From NCBI RefSeq assembly GCF_034424545.1, contig NZ_CP139970.1, positions 3,348,001-3,412,000 on the forward strand: a stretch of DNA of 64,000 nt, read 5' to 3'. Origin of the DNA: Trinickia caryophylli (GTDB taxonomy: Bacteria > Pseudomonadota > Gammaproteobacteria > Burkholderiales > Burkholderiaceae). The position numbers and the translations under genes are program-made. The notes below the pieces were generated by a model. That model worked only from the letters and a program-made list of their open reading frames with translations, had not been told where the DNA came from and did no database searches. Of this stretch, positions 1-7,770 are shown in pieces. How positions within the stretch are numbered: the first letter of the stretch is position 1; every line of letters begins with the position of its first letter.

Positions 1-2
1 TC

Positions 3-650
3 AAGGATGCGCCGGTGCGCGCGCACGAGTTGCCGAACGTCATCGAAATCGACGCTATCCGCCGACGCGCAGCCGAGAGCACACCGTCTGCCCGCTCGCC
101 GTTCATCGTTTCCGTGGCGCGGCTCGACGAAGGGCAGAAGGACCACCGCACATTGCTGCGTGCCTTTGCGAAGGCGCGCGCGCAACGACCTGGCATCGGC
201 GATCTGTTGCTGATCGGCGACGGGCCGGATCGCGAGCCGCTCGCGCAGCTCGCGCGCGAACTCGGCATCGAGCCGGCCGTTCGCTTCCTGGGCTTTTGCG
301 CCAACCCTTTCCCCTACATGCGCGCGGCCGAGATGCTCGTGCTCAGCAGCCGCTACGAAGGATTCGGCATGGTGCTCGGAGAGGCGATGGCGTTGGGCAC
401 GCCCGTCATATCCGCTGATTGCCCGACGGGCCCGCGGGACCTGCTCGACGGCGGGCGGGCAGGGTTGCTCGTCGCGCCCGGCGACGCAGACGCAATGGCC
501 GACGCGATGCTCAGGCTCGCCACGGACGAGGCGTTGCGCGAGAGCCTGCGACGCAATGCCGCCGCCAAAGTGCGAACCTTCTCGCCGGAAAACGCCAATC
601 GGCGAATGCTTGCGCTCTGGCACTTATTTTCCTCAAAACATGAGAAATAG
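3..650 (+). CDS. Glycosyltransferase family 4, C-terminal part (5' truncated by window)
   Basis: The reading frame is open to the left edge, so only the C-terminal ~215 residues of a retaining GT-B glycosyltransferase are seen. The visible part is the nucleotide-sugar-binding Rossmann domain: a PFIVSVARLDEGQKDH strand/loop, a LLIGDGPD segment, and the family signature SRYEGFGMVLGEAMALGTPVI, which carries the two acidic residues of the EX7E motif. It probably transfers a sugar onto lipid-linked or LPS core acceptors at the cytoplasmic face of the inner membrane. A GT9 gene follows 46 bp downstream on the same strand, consistent with an LPS core or glycan cluster. The donor and acceptor sugars cannot be read from this fragment. 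Confidence 0.85.
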   Translation, partial: KDAPVRAHELPNVIEIDAIRRRAAESTPSARSPFIVSVARLDEGQKDHRTLLRAFAKARAQRPGIGDLLLIGDGPDREPLAQLARELGIEPAVRFLGFCANPFPYMRAAEMLVLSSRYEGFGMVLGEAMALGTPVISADCPTGPRDLLDGGRAGLLVAPGDADAMADAMLRLATDEALRESLRRNAAAKVRTFSPENANRRMLALWHLFSSKHEK

Positions 651-696
651 CGCGTAACCGCGTGTAAACTAAGGGTTCGGAAAACGTACCCGTTCC

Positions 697-1914
697 ATGA
701 TCAAAGAGCGATGCGCGGCCTGGCCGCCCAATACGATCGCCGTCGTGTGCCTGCAGCGCATCGGCGATGTGCTGCTGTCGACGGCGCTCGTCAGGTCGAT
801 CAAGCGACAATGGCCTGACGCCCAGGTCGACATGATCGTTTTTCGCGGTACCGAGAGCGCGCTCGAGCACAACCCGGACATTCGCCGCGTCACGGTGGTC
901 GAGCGCCGCGCGTCATGGCGCAGCCGCATCGGCGATGCGGCGCGCATCTGGCGGCGCTACGACCTTGCGTGTGTGCTGCAGGCGTCGACTCGGGGGCGCT
1001 TTTATGCGTGGGCCGCCGCGCGCTACCGCATCGGCGTGCTCGACCCCGACTGTCCGCAACGTGCCAGCCGGGTGATGATCGATCGGCTCGTGCCGGATGA
1101 ACATCGCCGCGTGCACACCCTCACGAGCAACCTCGCGCTGACCCAAGTGATGGGTATCCCGCCGGTGGCCGACGTCGTACCGCCGGGTATCGGCGAGGAG
1201 CCGGCGCGACGTGCCGCGTTGGATGCGCGGCTTGCAGCCGCCCAGGCGCCTTTTGCCGTCATTCATCCGTCCCCGATGTTCGCCTACAAGCAGTGGCGCC
1301 TCGACGGGTGGGTAGAAACGGTTCGCCGGCTGCGCGACGCCGGCTTCGCGGTGGTGCTGACGGGCGGGCCCGCGCCGGCCGAGGCGGAATACGCTGAACA
1401 GGTTGTCGCGCACGCGAGCGCGCCCGTTCTGAACCTCGTCGGTCAATTGAGCCTCGGCGAAACGGCGGAAGTCATCCGGCGTGCGGCGCTTTTCGTCGGG
1501 CCCGATACCGGGGTTACCCATATCGCGGCCGCTTGCGGGACGCCCACCGTCGCGATCTTCGGGCCATCCAATCCGATGCGATGGGGGCCCTGGCCGAGCG
1601 CGTGGCCGGCCGGCCGCGAGCCCTGGCCGCTGCGCGGATCGGCACGCCGCGGCAACGTCTTCCTGCTGCAGGGCGAGGGAGATTGCGTGCCTTGCAAGGC
1701 CGAGGGCTGCGAGCGGCATGTAACGAGTACGAGCCGGTGTCTGACCGAACTCGATGCTCGCCGCGTATTGGCGGCGGTGGCCGACGTGCTCGATCGCCCG
1801 GATCTCGTGCCGGCCGGTGTGACGCAGCCGGTGGTCGGCCCCGGCCCCGACATCGTGCGGGGCACGCCTGCGTTCAGTGGCGGTCGCCGCGGCGCGTCGC
1901 CCACGCCAGCTTGA
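697..1914 (+). CDS. Glycosyltransferase family 9 (heptosyltransferase-like)
   Basis: A 405-residue GT-B protein of the ADP-heptose:LPS heptosyltransferase family. The N-terminal domain opens with IAVVCLQRIGDVLLSTALVRSIK, where the conserved GD...L(S/T)TP-like loop binds the acceptor. The C-terminal domain has the GT9 signature FVGPDTGVTHIAAACGTPTVAIFGPS followed by a W-G-PW element. A late cysteine cluster (GDCVPCK...GCERH) is seen in several GT9 members. ATG 697 is the natural start. The 3' end overlaps the opposite-strand GT2 gene by 41 bp. Role: probably adds heptose or a related sugar to the LPS inner core; which heptosyltransferase (WaaC/F/Q type) is not decided. Confidence 0.88.
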   Translation: MIKERCAAWPPNTIAVVCLQRIGDVLLSTALVRSIKRQWPDAQVDMIVFRGTESALEHNPDIRRVTVVERRASWRSRIGDAARIWRRYDLACVLQASTRGRFYAWAAARYRIGVLDPDCPQRASRVMIDRLVPDEHRRVHTLTSNLALTQVMGIPPVADVVPPGIGEEPARRAALDARLAAAQAPFAVIHPSPMFAYKQWRLDGWVETVRRLRDAGFAVVLTGGPAPAEAEYAEQVVAHASAPVLNLVGQLSLGETAEVIRRAALFVGPDTGVTHIAAACGTPTVAIFGPSNPMRWGPWPSAWPAGREPWPLRGSARRGNVFLLQGEGDCVPCKAEGCERHVTSTSRCLTELDARRVLAAVADVLDRPDLVPAGVTQPVVGPGPDIVRGTPAFSGGRRGASPTPA

Positions 1915-2680
1915 GGAAACGGTAGTAGACGGTTTGCGCGTTGAATACCGCGATCATGAAGCCGGTGCGGCCGTCGAGAAAGCCAAGACGCAGCACATAC
2001 GTGCGCACGAATGCCCACGCTCCGCGCCACAGTGCCTGCGCAAATCCAGCGCTTTTTCCGGCGGCGAGCCGTTGTTGTGCGCCCGCACTCGAGTAGGCGT
2101 CGAGCTTGCGCAGCACGGTTTCGAAATCCTCGTACGAGTAATGGAGCAGTTTGCCGGCGAGCCGGGCGGCCGGTCCTTCGAAGACGAGGCGCTCGTGGAC
2201 GAGATCGTCCGAGAACCGCGCCGCGTCTCGCCTGAAAAGGCGCGGCACCCAGTCGGGGTACCAGCCGCTATGGCGGACCCATGTTCCGCAAAAGCTCGAA
2301 AGGCGATCGAGTGCATAGATGTTCGCATGGGCGGAGCCGATTGCCTCGACAATCGCACGCGCGAGCTCGGGCGTGACGACCTCGTCCGTATCGATCGAGA
2401 GCACCCAGTCCGTCGACAGCGCCGCCAGGGCCCGGTTTTTTTGCGGCCCGAAGCCGGGCCAGTCGGGCGCTTCGATCACGCGGGCCCCATGGGCGCGCGC
2501 GATCGCGACCGTCGCATCGTGGCTGCCGCCGTCGACGAGGACGACCTCGTCGGCGAACGCCACCGCCTCGAGGCATTGCGCGAGCCGCGCCGCGCTATTG
2601 AACGCGATGATGGCGACGCCGAGCGTGGGGCGGGTGGGGGAGGCAGGGGGTGGATTCGGCACGGGATGAAGTCGTCGCAA
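1874..2680 (-). CDS. Glycosyltransferase family 2, WaaE/KdtX-like LPS core glycosyltransferase
   Basis: A 268-residue GT-A enzyme. The domain starts LGVAIIAFNSAARLAQCLEAV, then DEVVLVDGGSHDAT, and the metal-binding DXD-like motif is seen as SIDTDEVV. The C-terminal half (WVPRLFRRDAARFSDDLVHERL, FLDGRTGFMIAVFNAQTVYYRF) resembles the WaaE/KdtX family, which adds beta-1,4-glucose to core heptose I. A TTG at 2678-2680 gives this length; a GTG a few codons in is an alternative, because the first ~17 residues are proline-rich and poorly conserved in look. The gene faces the GT9 gene and overlaps its tail by 41 bp. Confidence 0.85.
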   Translation of the reverse strand: MRRLHPVPNPPPASPTRPTLGVAIIAFNSAARLAQCLEAVAFADEVVLVDGGSHDATVAIARAHGARVIEAPDWPGFGPQKNRALAALSTDWVLSIDTDEVVTPELARAIVEAIGSAHANIYALDRLSSFCGTWVRHSGWYPDWVPRLFRRDAARFSDDLVHERLVFEGPAARLAGKLLHYSYEDFETVLRKLDAYSSAGAQQRLAAGKSAGFAQALWRGAWAFVRTYVLRLGFLDGRTGFMIAVFNAQTVYYRFLKLAWATRRGDRH

Positions 2681-2809
2681 AAAAGTCGCTGAAGTATACC
2701 GGGGAGCGATGCGACCCTTCGCGCCCCGCGATCGAATGGCGCCGAGGCAACACGCGCAGTTCGCGCCGGCGGCGATACAGCGGCGTGCGGCCGCACCCGG
2801 GACCGCGGC

Positions 2810-2815
2810 TATAAT
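2810..2815 (+). promoter_or_regulatory. Candidate -10 element for msbA
   Basis: A perfect TATAAT lies 72 bp upstream of the msbA start codon. No good -35 hexamer stands at 16-18 bp, so this is only half a promoter; the surrounding DNA is otherwise GC-rich, which makes the hexamer stand out. Confidence 0.4.
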
Positions 2816-2886
2816 GCTTCGACTTTCGACGGCCTGCGCCGGCCTTCCGGACAGACACCGCCGAGCAACAGCGACAAGGGAATCAG

Positions 2887-4668
2887 TTGGAAAAAGGAAA
2901 CACCGCGAGCGGGACGAAGGGCCCGAAGCAGCGCACCACCCGTTCGGTATTCAAGCGCCTATGGCCTTTCGTCAAACCCAATCTCTGGGTGGTCATTCTG
3001 GCCGTGGCGACGATGGGCGTGAGTTCGGCCACCGACGCGGGGATCCCCGCGCTGCTCAAGCCGTTGCTGGACCATGGGTTCGGCGCGAAGGCGAATATCA
3101 GCGCGAAATGGCTCGTGCCGCTCGCCGTGATCGGGCTCGCACTCGTGCGCGGGACTGCACAGTATGCGTCGGGCTATCTGCTCTCGTACGTGTCGAACCG
3201 CATCCTGCTGCAGTTGCGGCTCACGATGTTCGAACGCATGATCCATACGGGCGCCACCTTCTTTCAGCGCGAGACGGCGAGCACCGTCATCAATGCGATC
3301 GTTTTCGAGGTCAATCAGATCCTGGGCGTGCTGACGGGCGTCATGGTCACGCTCGTGCGCGATTCGTTGACCGTCTTTTTCCTGCTCGGCTATCTCTTTT
3401 ACCTGAACTGGCGCCTGACGCTGATCGTCGCCGTGATCCTGCCCGGAATCGGGTGGATCGTGAGCAAGATCAACCGGCGCCTGCGCCGGCTCGGCCGCGA
3501 GCAACAGACGCTCACGAACGAGCTTTCCTATATCGTCGAGGAGACGGTGGGCGGCTATAAGGTCGTGAAGGTCCACAACGGCGAGCAATACGAGATCGAC
3601 CGTTTCGCGCAGATGAGCAAGCGGTTGAGAGGCTATGCGATGCGCATGGCGGTGTCGGGGGGGCTCGCGCAGCCGCTGACGCAGTTTCTCGCTTCGATCG
3701 CGCTCGCGATCGTCATCACGATCGCCGTCGTGCAATCGGCGAACGATCAGACCACCGTGGGTGGATTCGTGGCCTTCGTCACCTCGATGTTGCTGATCAT
3801 CTCGCCGCTCAAGCACCTGATCGACGTGAATCAGCCGCTGCAGCGCGGCGTCACGGCCGCCGAACTCATTTTCGGCCTCATCGACGAGCCGCCCGAGCCC
3901 AAGGGCGGCAGCCGTCCGTTGCCGCGCGCTCGCGGCGAGATCGAGTTCCGCGACGTGTCGTTCACCTATACCACGAGCGAGCGGCGTATTCTCGACGACG
4001 TTTCACTGCGAGTAGCCCCCGGGGAGATGGTCGCGCTTGCCGGACCTTCGGGCAGCGGCAAGACCTCGCTCGTGAACCTGCTTCCGCGCTTTTTCGATCC
4101 GAGCGGCGGCACGATATTGGTCGACGGCGTGCCCATCGACGAGTACGACGTCCATGCGCTGCGCAGCCAGATTGCGATGGTGAGCCAGGATGTCGTGCTC
4201 TTCAACGATACGATGGCGGCGAACGTTGCCTACGGCCAGACGCCCGATCGCGACCGCGTTCAGGCCGCGTTGCGCGCGGCGAATCTGGCCGATGTCGTGG
4301 CATCGCTGCCTGACGGCATCGATACGCAAATCGGCGGCAACGGGATGCGCCTGTCCGGCGGACAACGTCAGCGTCTCGCCATTGCACGCGCGATCTACAA
4401 GGACGCCCCGATTCTGATTCTGGACGAGGCCACCTCGGCGCTCGACTCGGAATCCGAGCGCCATGTCCAGGCCGCGCTCGAGACGTTGATGGAAGGGCGC
4501 ACGACGCTCGTCATCGCTCACCGTCTTTCGACGATCGAACGTGCCGACCGCATTCTCGTCATGGAGGCGGGGCATATCGTCGAGCATGGCAGCCACAGCG
4601 AATTGCTGCGCCGCGACGGGCTCTACGCCCACCTGCACCGGATCCAATATCAACAGCAGGCCGCCTGA
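2887..4668 (+). CDS. msbA: Lipid A/LPS flippase ABC transporter MsbA
   Basis: A 593-residue half transporter with the permease domain first and the ATPase second. It flips lipid A-core across the inner membrane, using ATP. Membrane segments fall in residues ~30-320. The nucleotide-binding domain shows Walker A GPSGSGKT (about 386-393), the ABC signature LSGGQRQR (from 489), Walker [13 protein letters not shown] (from 509) and the H-loop AHRLST (His 545). Length fits MsbA (about 580-600). The start is a TTG preceded by a purine-rich GACAAGGG stretch; no ATG is available before the conserved KRLWPFVKP segment. LPS glycosyltransferases upstream support the LPS role. Confidence 0.95.
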   Translation: MEKGNTASGTKGPKQRTTRSVFKRLWPFVKPNLWVVILAVATMGVSSATDAGIPALLKPLLDHGFGAKANISAKWLVPLAVIGLALVRGTAQYASGYLLSYVSNRILLQLRLTMFERMIHTGATFFQRETASTVINAIVFEVNQILGVLTGVMVTLVRDSLTVFFLLGYLFYLNWRLTLIVAVILPGIGWIVSKINRRLRRLGREQQTLTNELSYIVEETVGGYKVVKVHNGEQYEIDRFAQMSKRLRGYAMRMAVSGGLAQPLTQFLASIALAIVITIAVVQSANDQTTVGGFVAFVTSMLLIISPLKHLIDVNQPLQRGVTAAELIFGLIDEPPEPKGGSRPLPRARGEIEFRDVSFTYTTSERRILDDVSLRVAPGEMVALAGPSGSGKTSLVNLLPRFFDPSGGTILVDGVPIDEYDVHALRSQIAMVSQDVVLFNDTMAANVAYGQTPDRDRVQAALRAANLADVVASLPDGIDTQIGGNGMRLSGGQRQRLAIARAIYKDAPILILDEATSALDSESERHVQAALETLMEGRTTLVIAHRLSTIERADRILVMEAGHIVEHGSHSELLRRDGLYAHLHRIQYQQQAA

Positions 4669-4679
4669 GCGGCCGATCG

Positions 4680-4705
4680 GGCTGCCGGCCGGCAGCCGCA
4701 TTTTA
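4680..4705 (+). terminator. Terminator-like hairpin after msbA
   Basis: An 18-bp perfect palindrome (4680-4697, half-site GGCTGCCGG) begins 12 bp after the msbA stop and is followed closely by TTTT. It lies between convergent genes. The short T run makes it a moderate candidate for a Rho-independent terminator. Confidence 0.5.
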
Positions 4706-4716
4706 GGCCGGTTCGT

Positions 4717-5061
4717 TCACACGCCGCCCGTGACGAGCGGCAGTACGGTCAGATCCGGATGCGTGCCGTCGACGATCGTACGCCCGACATGCATGCCTTC
4801 CTTCCAGGCAGCCGCTTCACTGCCGAAGCTTTCCTCGCCGTCGGCATGAAAGGGCACGGCGTGCCCCGGCAGCTTGGGATCGGCTCCGGGATGGCAGACG
4901 TAGCCCGCATAGGTGTACCGGTTGCCGGTGGTGACCGTGCGGGTGGATGGCGCGGGTTTGCCGTGCCCCGGCGGCGGTTCCGGCGTGTGCACGTGCGCCG
5001 ACACGTGGACTTCGAAACCTTCGTATTCGGCCATCCGCCATTGGCCCGCATCGTCAGACAT
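4717..5061 (-). CDS. Conserved hypothetical protein, 114 residues
   Basis: The protein begins MSDDAGQWRMAEYEGFEVHVSAHVH and contains a pattern of aromatic and glycine residues (YTYAGYVCHPGAD, FHADGEESFGSEAAAWKEGMHVGR) that suggests a small soluble beta-rich fold. There is no signal peptide or membrane segment. The start is chosen at 5061 because a strong GAGGAGG ribosome binding site stands 7 bp before it; the frame extends upstream without such a site. It is convergent with msbA. I do not recognise a functional family with confidence and assign none. Confidence 0.75.
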   Translation of the reverse strand: MSDDAGQWRMAEYEGFEVHVSAHVHTPEPPPGHGKPAPSTRTVTTGNRYTYAGYVCHPGADPKLPGHAVPFHADGEESFGSEAAAWKEGMHVGRTIVDGTHPDLTVLPLVTGGV

Positions 5062-5160
5062 CGAGCGCCTCCTCATCGGGGGACAAGCGGCCGCTTTGCG
5101 ACGCGCGGCCCCGGTACGCGACCGCAACTTCCGGGTGCCGTTGCGCCCTTTGCGCGAGGG

Positions 5161-5319
5161 CTAATGCCGGTGCCGCAACCGGTCCCACAGGCGGTGCCCT
5201 TCGAGCCTGCCAAGCCAGCGATCGCGCCGCCGCTCGCGGTGGAAGTGGGAAGCGATAATAATGACGGCGGCAATCAGCACGACAAGCCCCGTCACGACGC
5301 CTTCGATCGATTCGGCCAT
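5161..5319 (-). CDS. Small single-span membrane protein, 52 residues
   Basis: A short frame reading MAESIEGVVTGLVVLIAAVI then IIASHFHRERRRDRW and ending RLRHRH. Residues ~8-23 form one hydrophobic helix followed by a strongly basic tail, so the N-terminus would face the periplasm and the tail the cytoplasm by the positive-inside rule. A near-perfect AGGAGGTCGCG ribosome site precedes the ATG at 5319. It lies 99 bp upstream of the hypothetical gene ending at 4717, on the same strand, and may be cotranscribed with it. Function unknown; homologues would have to be found by a short-protein search. Confidence 0.6.
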   Translation of the reverse strand: MAESIEGVVTGLVVLIAAVIIIASHFHRERRRDRWLGRLEGHRLWDRLRHRH

Positions 5320-5489
5320 CGCGACCTCCTGACGAATCGCCTACATGAGGAAATTCTAGGCGATTTGCGTTATGCCGCACCGCGCCGCGCGGGTTTGGTC
5401 GACTTGCTTACATCTGTAACGCGCGGACACAAATCGTGCCGAACGTGCGCCGTCCGCCACGCATCTAAGCCGCATAGAGGGGAACAATC

Positions 5490-5738
5490 ATGGTCAGATC
5501 ATTGATCGCCGTCGCCTTGGCCGCGCTCGTATCGGGCTGCGTGATCGATCCGGGAGCGCCGTACTACAGCAGCTATACCTACAGCAGCTACGGTTACGGC
5601 TATGCGCCGGGCTACTATGCGCCGAATTATTACGCGCCGGGGTACTACTATGCCCCCGGCTACTACAGTCAGCCCACGATCGGCATCTGGGGAGGCTGGC
5701 ATAGCGGTGGGCATCACCGCGGCTGGCATGGACGATAG
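5490..5738 (+). CDS. Tyrosine/glycine-rich small lipoprotein
   Basis: An 82-residue protein with a lipoprotein signal peptide: MVRSLIAVALAALVSGC, with lipobox LVSGC placing the lipidated Cys at residue 17. The mature part is low-complexity: repeated YAPGYYAP-type units rich in Tyr, Pro and Gly, then a His/Gly/Trp-rich tail (GGWHSGGHHRGWHGR). This composition resembles surface or matrix-associated envelope lipoproteins, but no function is known to me. AGAGGGGA upstream of ATG 5490 is a good ribosome site. The monocistronic setting, with a T-run hairpin downstream, suggests independent control. Confidence 0.75.
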   Translation: MVRSLIAVALAALVSGCVIDPGAPYYSSYTYSSYGYGYAPGYYAPNYYAPGYYYAPGYYSQPTIGIWGGWHSGGHHRGWHGR

Positions 5739-6100
5739 GTTCGCGTCTCGTCAGCTCCGCCGTTCCCGCTTCGATGCGCTACCGTTGTCCGCCGTTCCCG
5801 TTCCCGTTCCGTTAAGCGCCCTCGCGGGATTTCGCGTGTCCCGGTAGCGACCGGCGTCCGACTTCAGCCTGAAGCGCGGTCTTTTTTGGGGCAGTACCGC
5901 CCGTCGAATGCGGCGCGGCCGCCCCTCTCGCATGGCGAAGTGTTGCCATTTTGCGCTCTCGCCAATCAATTTTGGCTCCCTACATTTGCATCCGTTGTCA
6001 TTCATCCGTCCGGTTTACGACCGGAGCGGTGAAATCGGCGAGCGGACGTGTTTCCTTGCGACCTCGGCCGTGATGCCATACCAAACCGTGGAGCGCGTTC
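5739..6100. other. Intergenic stretch, 362 bp
   Basis: Apart from the terminator at 5849-5887, this holds a short run of CGTTCC repeats near 5789-5812 and a less GC-rich stretch (about 5940-6020) that would be the natural promoter region of the permease gene. I could not pick a convincing -35/-10 pair and see no gene with a ribosome site. Confidence 0.4.
5849..5887 (+). terminator. Probable Rho-independent terminator after the Tyr-rich lipoprotein
   Basis: GACCG (5849-5853) pairs with CGGTC (5877-5881), with an inner CTTCAG/CTGAAG element, and TTTTTT (5882-5887) follows at once. The outer stem is short, so folding should be checked. Confidence 0.5.
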
Positions 6101-7549
6101 ATGAGTGCAACTATGCCAAACAGCCCGTCTACCGAATTACGCAAGGGGGCGCTGGGTCTTGGTTTCATCGTTTTCTTCGTCATCTCCGCCGCCGGACCCC
6201 TGGTGGCCATCGCGGGCGGGCTGCCGATCGGCATCATGCTCGGCAACGGTGCGGGCACGCCCGCATTGCTCGTGGCAACCGTCGCAATCCTGCTCATGTT
6301 CGCGGCCGGCTATACGGCCATGGCGCGCTACGTGACGAACGCGGGGGGCTTTTATGCCTTCACGGCCCGAGGGCTGGGCGGCAAGGCTGGCGGGGCGGCA
6401 GCCATGCTGGCGTTACTCGGCTACAACGCGATGCAAATCGGCCTGTACGGAATGTTCGGCGCGGTATCGGCCGGCTTTCTGAGCATGCACTTCGGCATGA
6501 GCGTGCCGTGGTGGGTCTGCGCGTTCGCCGCGCTGGCAAGCATCGCCGTGCTGGGCTATCGCCAGATCGACCTCTCGGCGAAGCTGCTGTCGTTGCTGGT
6601 TCTCGGCGAGTACGTCGTCGTGCTCGTGCTCGACATCGCCATCCTCAGGGCAGGCGGCCAGTCGGGCGTGGACCTCGCGTCGTTTTCACCCCGGGTTTTT
6701 CTGAGCGGCACCCCCTCCATCGGTTTTCTCTTCTGTTTCGCGAGCTTCATCGGCTTCGAGGCCACCACGATCTACAGCGAAGAGGCGAAGGATCCGCGTC
6801 GCACGGTCCCACTCGCGACCTACATCTCGGTGCTGCTGATCGGCGCGTTCTACGCCTTTTCCGTCTGGTGCATGGTGATTGGGGCAGGCGGTACGCAAAT
6901 CGTGAAAACGCTGAACGGCCTGGCCGATCCCACGACATTCCTCTATTCGCTTTCGAGCCGTTATGCGAACGCCGCGCTGACCGACGCGATGAGCCTGCTT
7001 TTCATCACCAGTGTCTATGCGGGCCTGCTCGCCTTTCACAATTCGGCCGCGCGCTATTTCTACGCGACCGGGCGCGAAGGACTGTTGCCGGCGCGGCTGG
7101 GGCGCACGCATCCCGAGCATCGCAGCCCGCACGCCGGCTCGTTGTTGCAGACGTTGTGCGCCGCAGCGGTGGTGACCGCCTTCGTCCTCGCGCGCACGGA
7201 CCCGGTGCTGACGCTCTTCTCCTGGCTTACAAATCTCGCCACGCTATGCATCATCGCGTTGATGGCGTTGTCGTCGGCTGCCGTATTGGCTTTTTTTGCG
7301 CGTCATCGCGCTCTCGAGGAGGGGCCGCTGCGCGTGAAGGTCTTGCCGGTGATCTCCGGCATTGCCCTTGCCGCGTTGCTCGTGCTCGCCGTCGTCAGCT
7401 TCCCCGTGCTGACCGGTGCGAGCGCGGGGCTGTCCTACGCCCTCACCGCCACCTTGCCGGTCGCCGTCATCGTCGGCATCGCAGCCGCCTCGCATCTGAA
7501 GCAACGCGATCCCGCCGCCTACGGCCGCCTGGGCAATTCGAAGCTGTAA
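6101..7549 (+). CDS. APC-superfamily amino acid/amine permease
   Basis: A 482-residue inner-membrane protein with about 12 hydrophobic spans. The N-terminal GALGLGFIVFFVISAAGPLVAIAGGLP and the FASFIGFEATTIYSEEAKDPRRTVPLATY segment (helix 6 and the following loop) are hallmarks of the APC family. The expected job is proton- or sodium-driven uptake of an amino acid, amine or ethanolamine-like substrate. It is the first gene of a co-oriented set with an aldehyde dehydrogenase, an AraC regulator, a porin and an amine-oxidase-like flavoprotein, so import of an amine that is then oxidised to an aldehyde and acid is the simplest reading. The exact substrate is not visible. Confidence 0.9.
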   Translation: MSATMPNSPSTELRKGALGLGFIVFFVISAAGPLVAIAGGLPIGIMLGNGAGTPALLVATVAILLMFAAGYTAMARYVTNAGGFYAFTARGLGGKAGGAAAMLALLGYNAMQIGLYGMFGAVSAGFLSMHFGMSVPWWVCAFAALASIAVLGYRQIDLSAKLLSLLVLGEYVVVLVLDIAILRAGGQSGVDLASFSPRVFLSGTPSIGFLFCFASFIGFEATTIYSEEAKDPRRTVPLATYISVLLIGAFYAFSVWCMVIGAGGTQIVKTLNGLADPTTFLYSLSSRYANAALTDAMSLLFITSVYAGLLAFHNSAARYFYATGREGLLPARLGRTHPEHRSPHAGSLLQTLCAAAVVTAFVLARTDPVLTLFSWLTNLATLCIIALMALSSAAVLAFFARHRALEEGPLRVKVLPVISGIALAALLVLAVVSFPVLTGASAGLSYALTATLPVAVIVGIAAASHLKQRDPAAYGRLGNSKL

Positions 7550-7770
7550 CGGCGCCACGGCCAAGCGCGTGAAGCGATGGTTCGCGGCGCGGCTGCCGAC
7601 CTCCTCGGGCCGCTCGCCGCCGCACCGCGCCCGGCTATCGGCGTTTTCCCTCGGTCGGGTGCGCGCTGCCGATTTGGGATAACGGCGAACGAAGTGGCCT
7701 CGATACCATCGATCTATACCGCGCGCCATGTGGCGCGCCCCTTGCGCCCAACATTTGCAGGACAGTCTCC

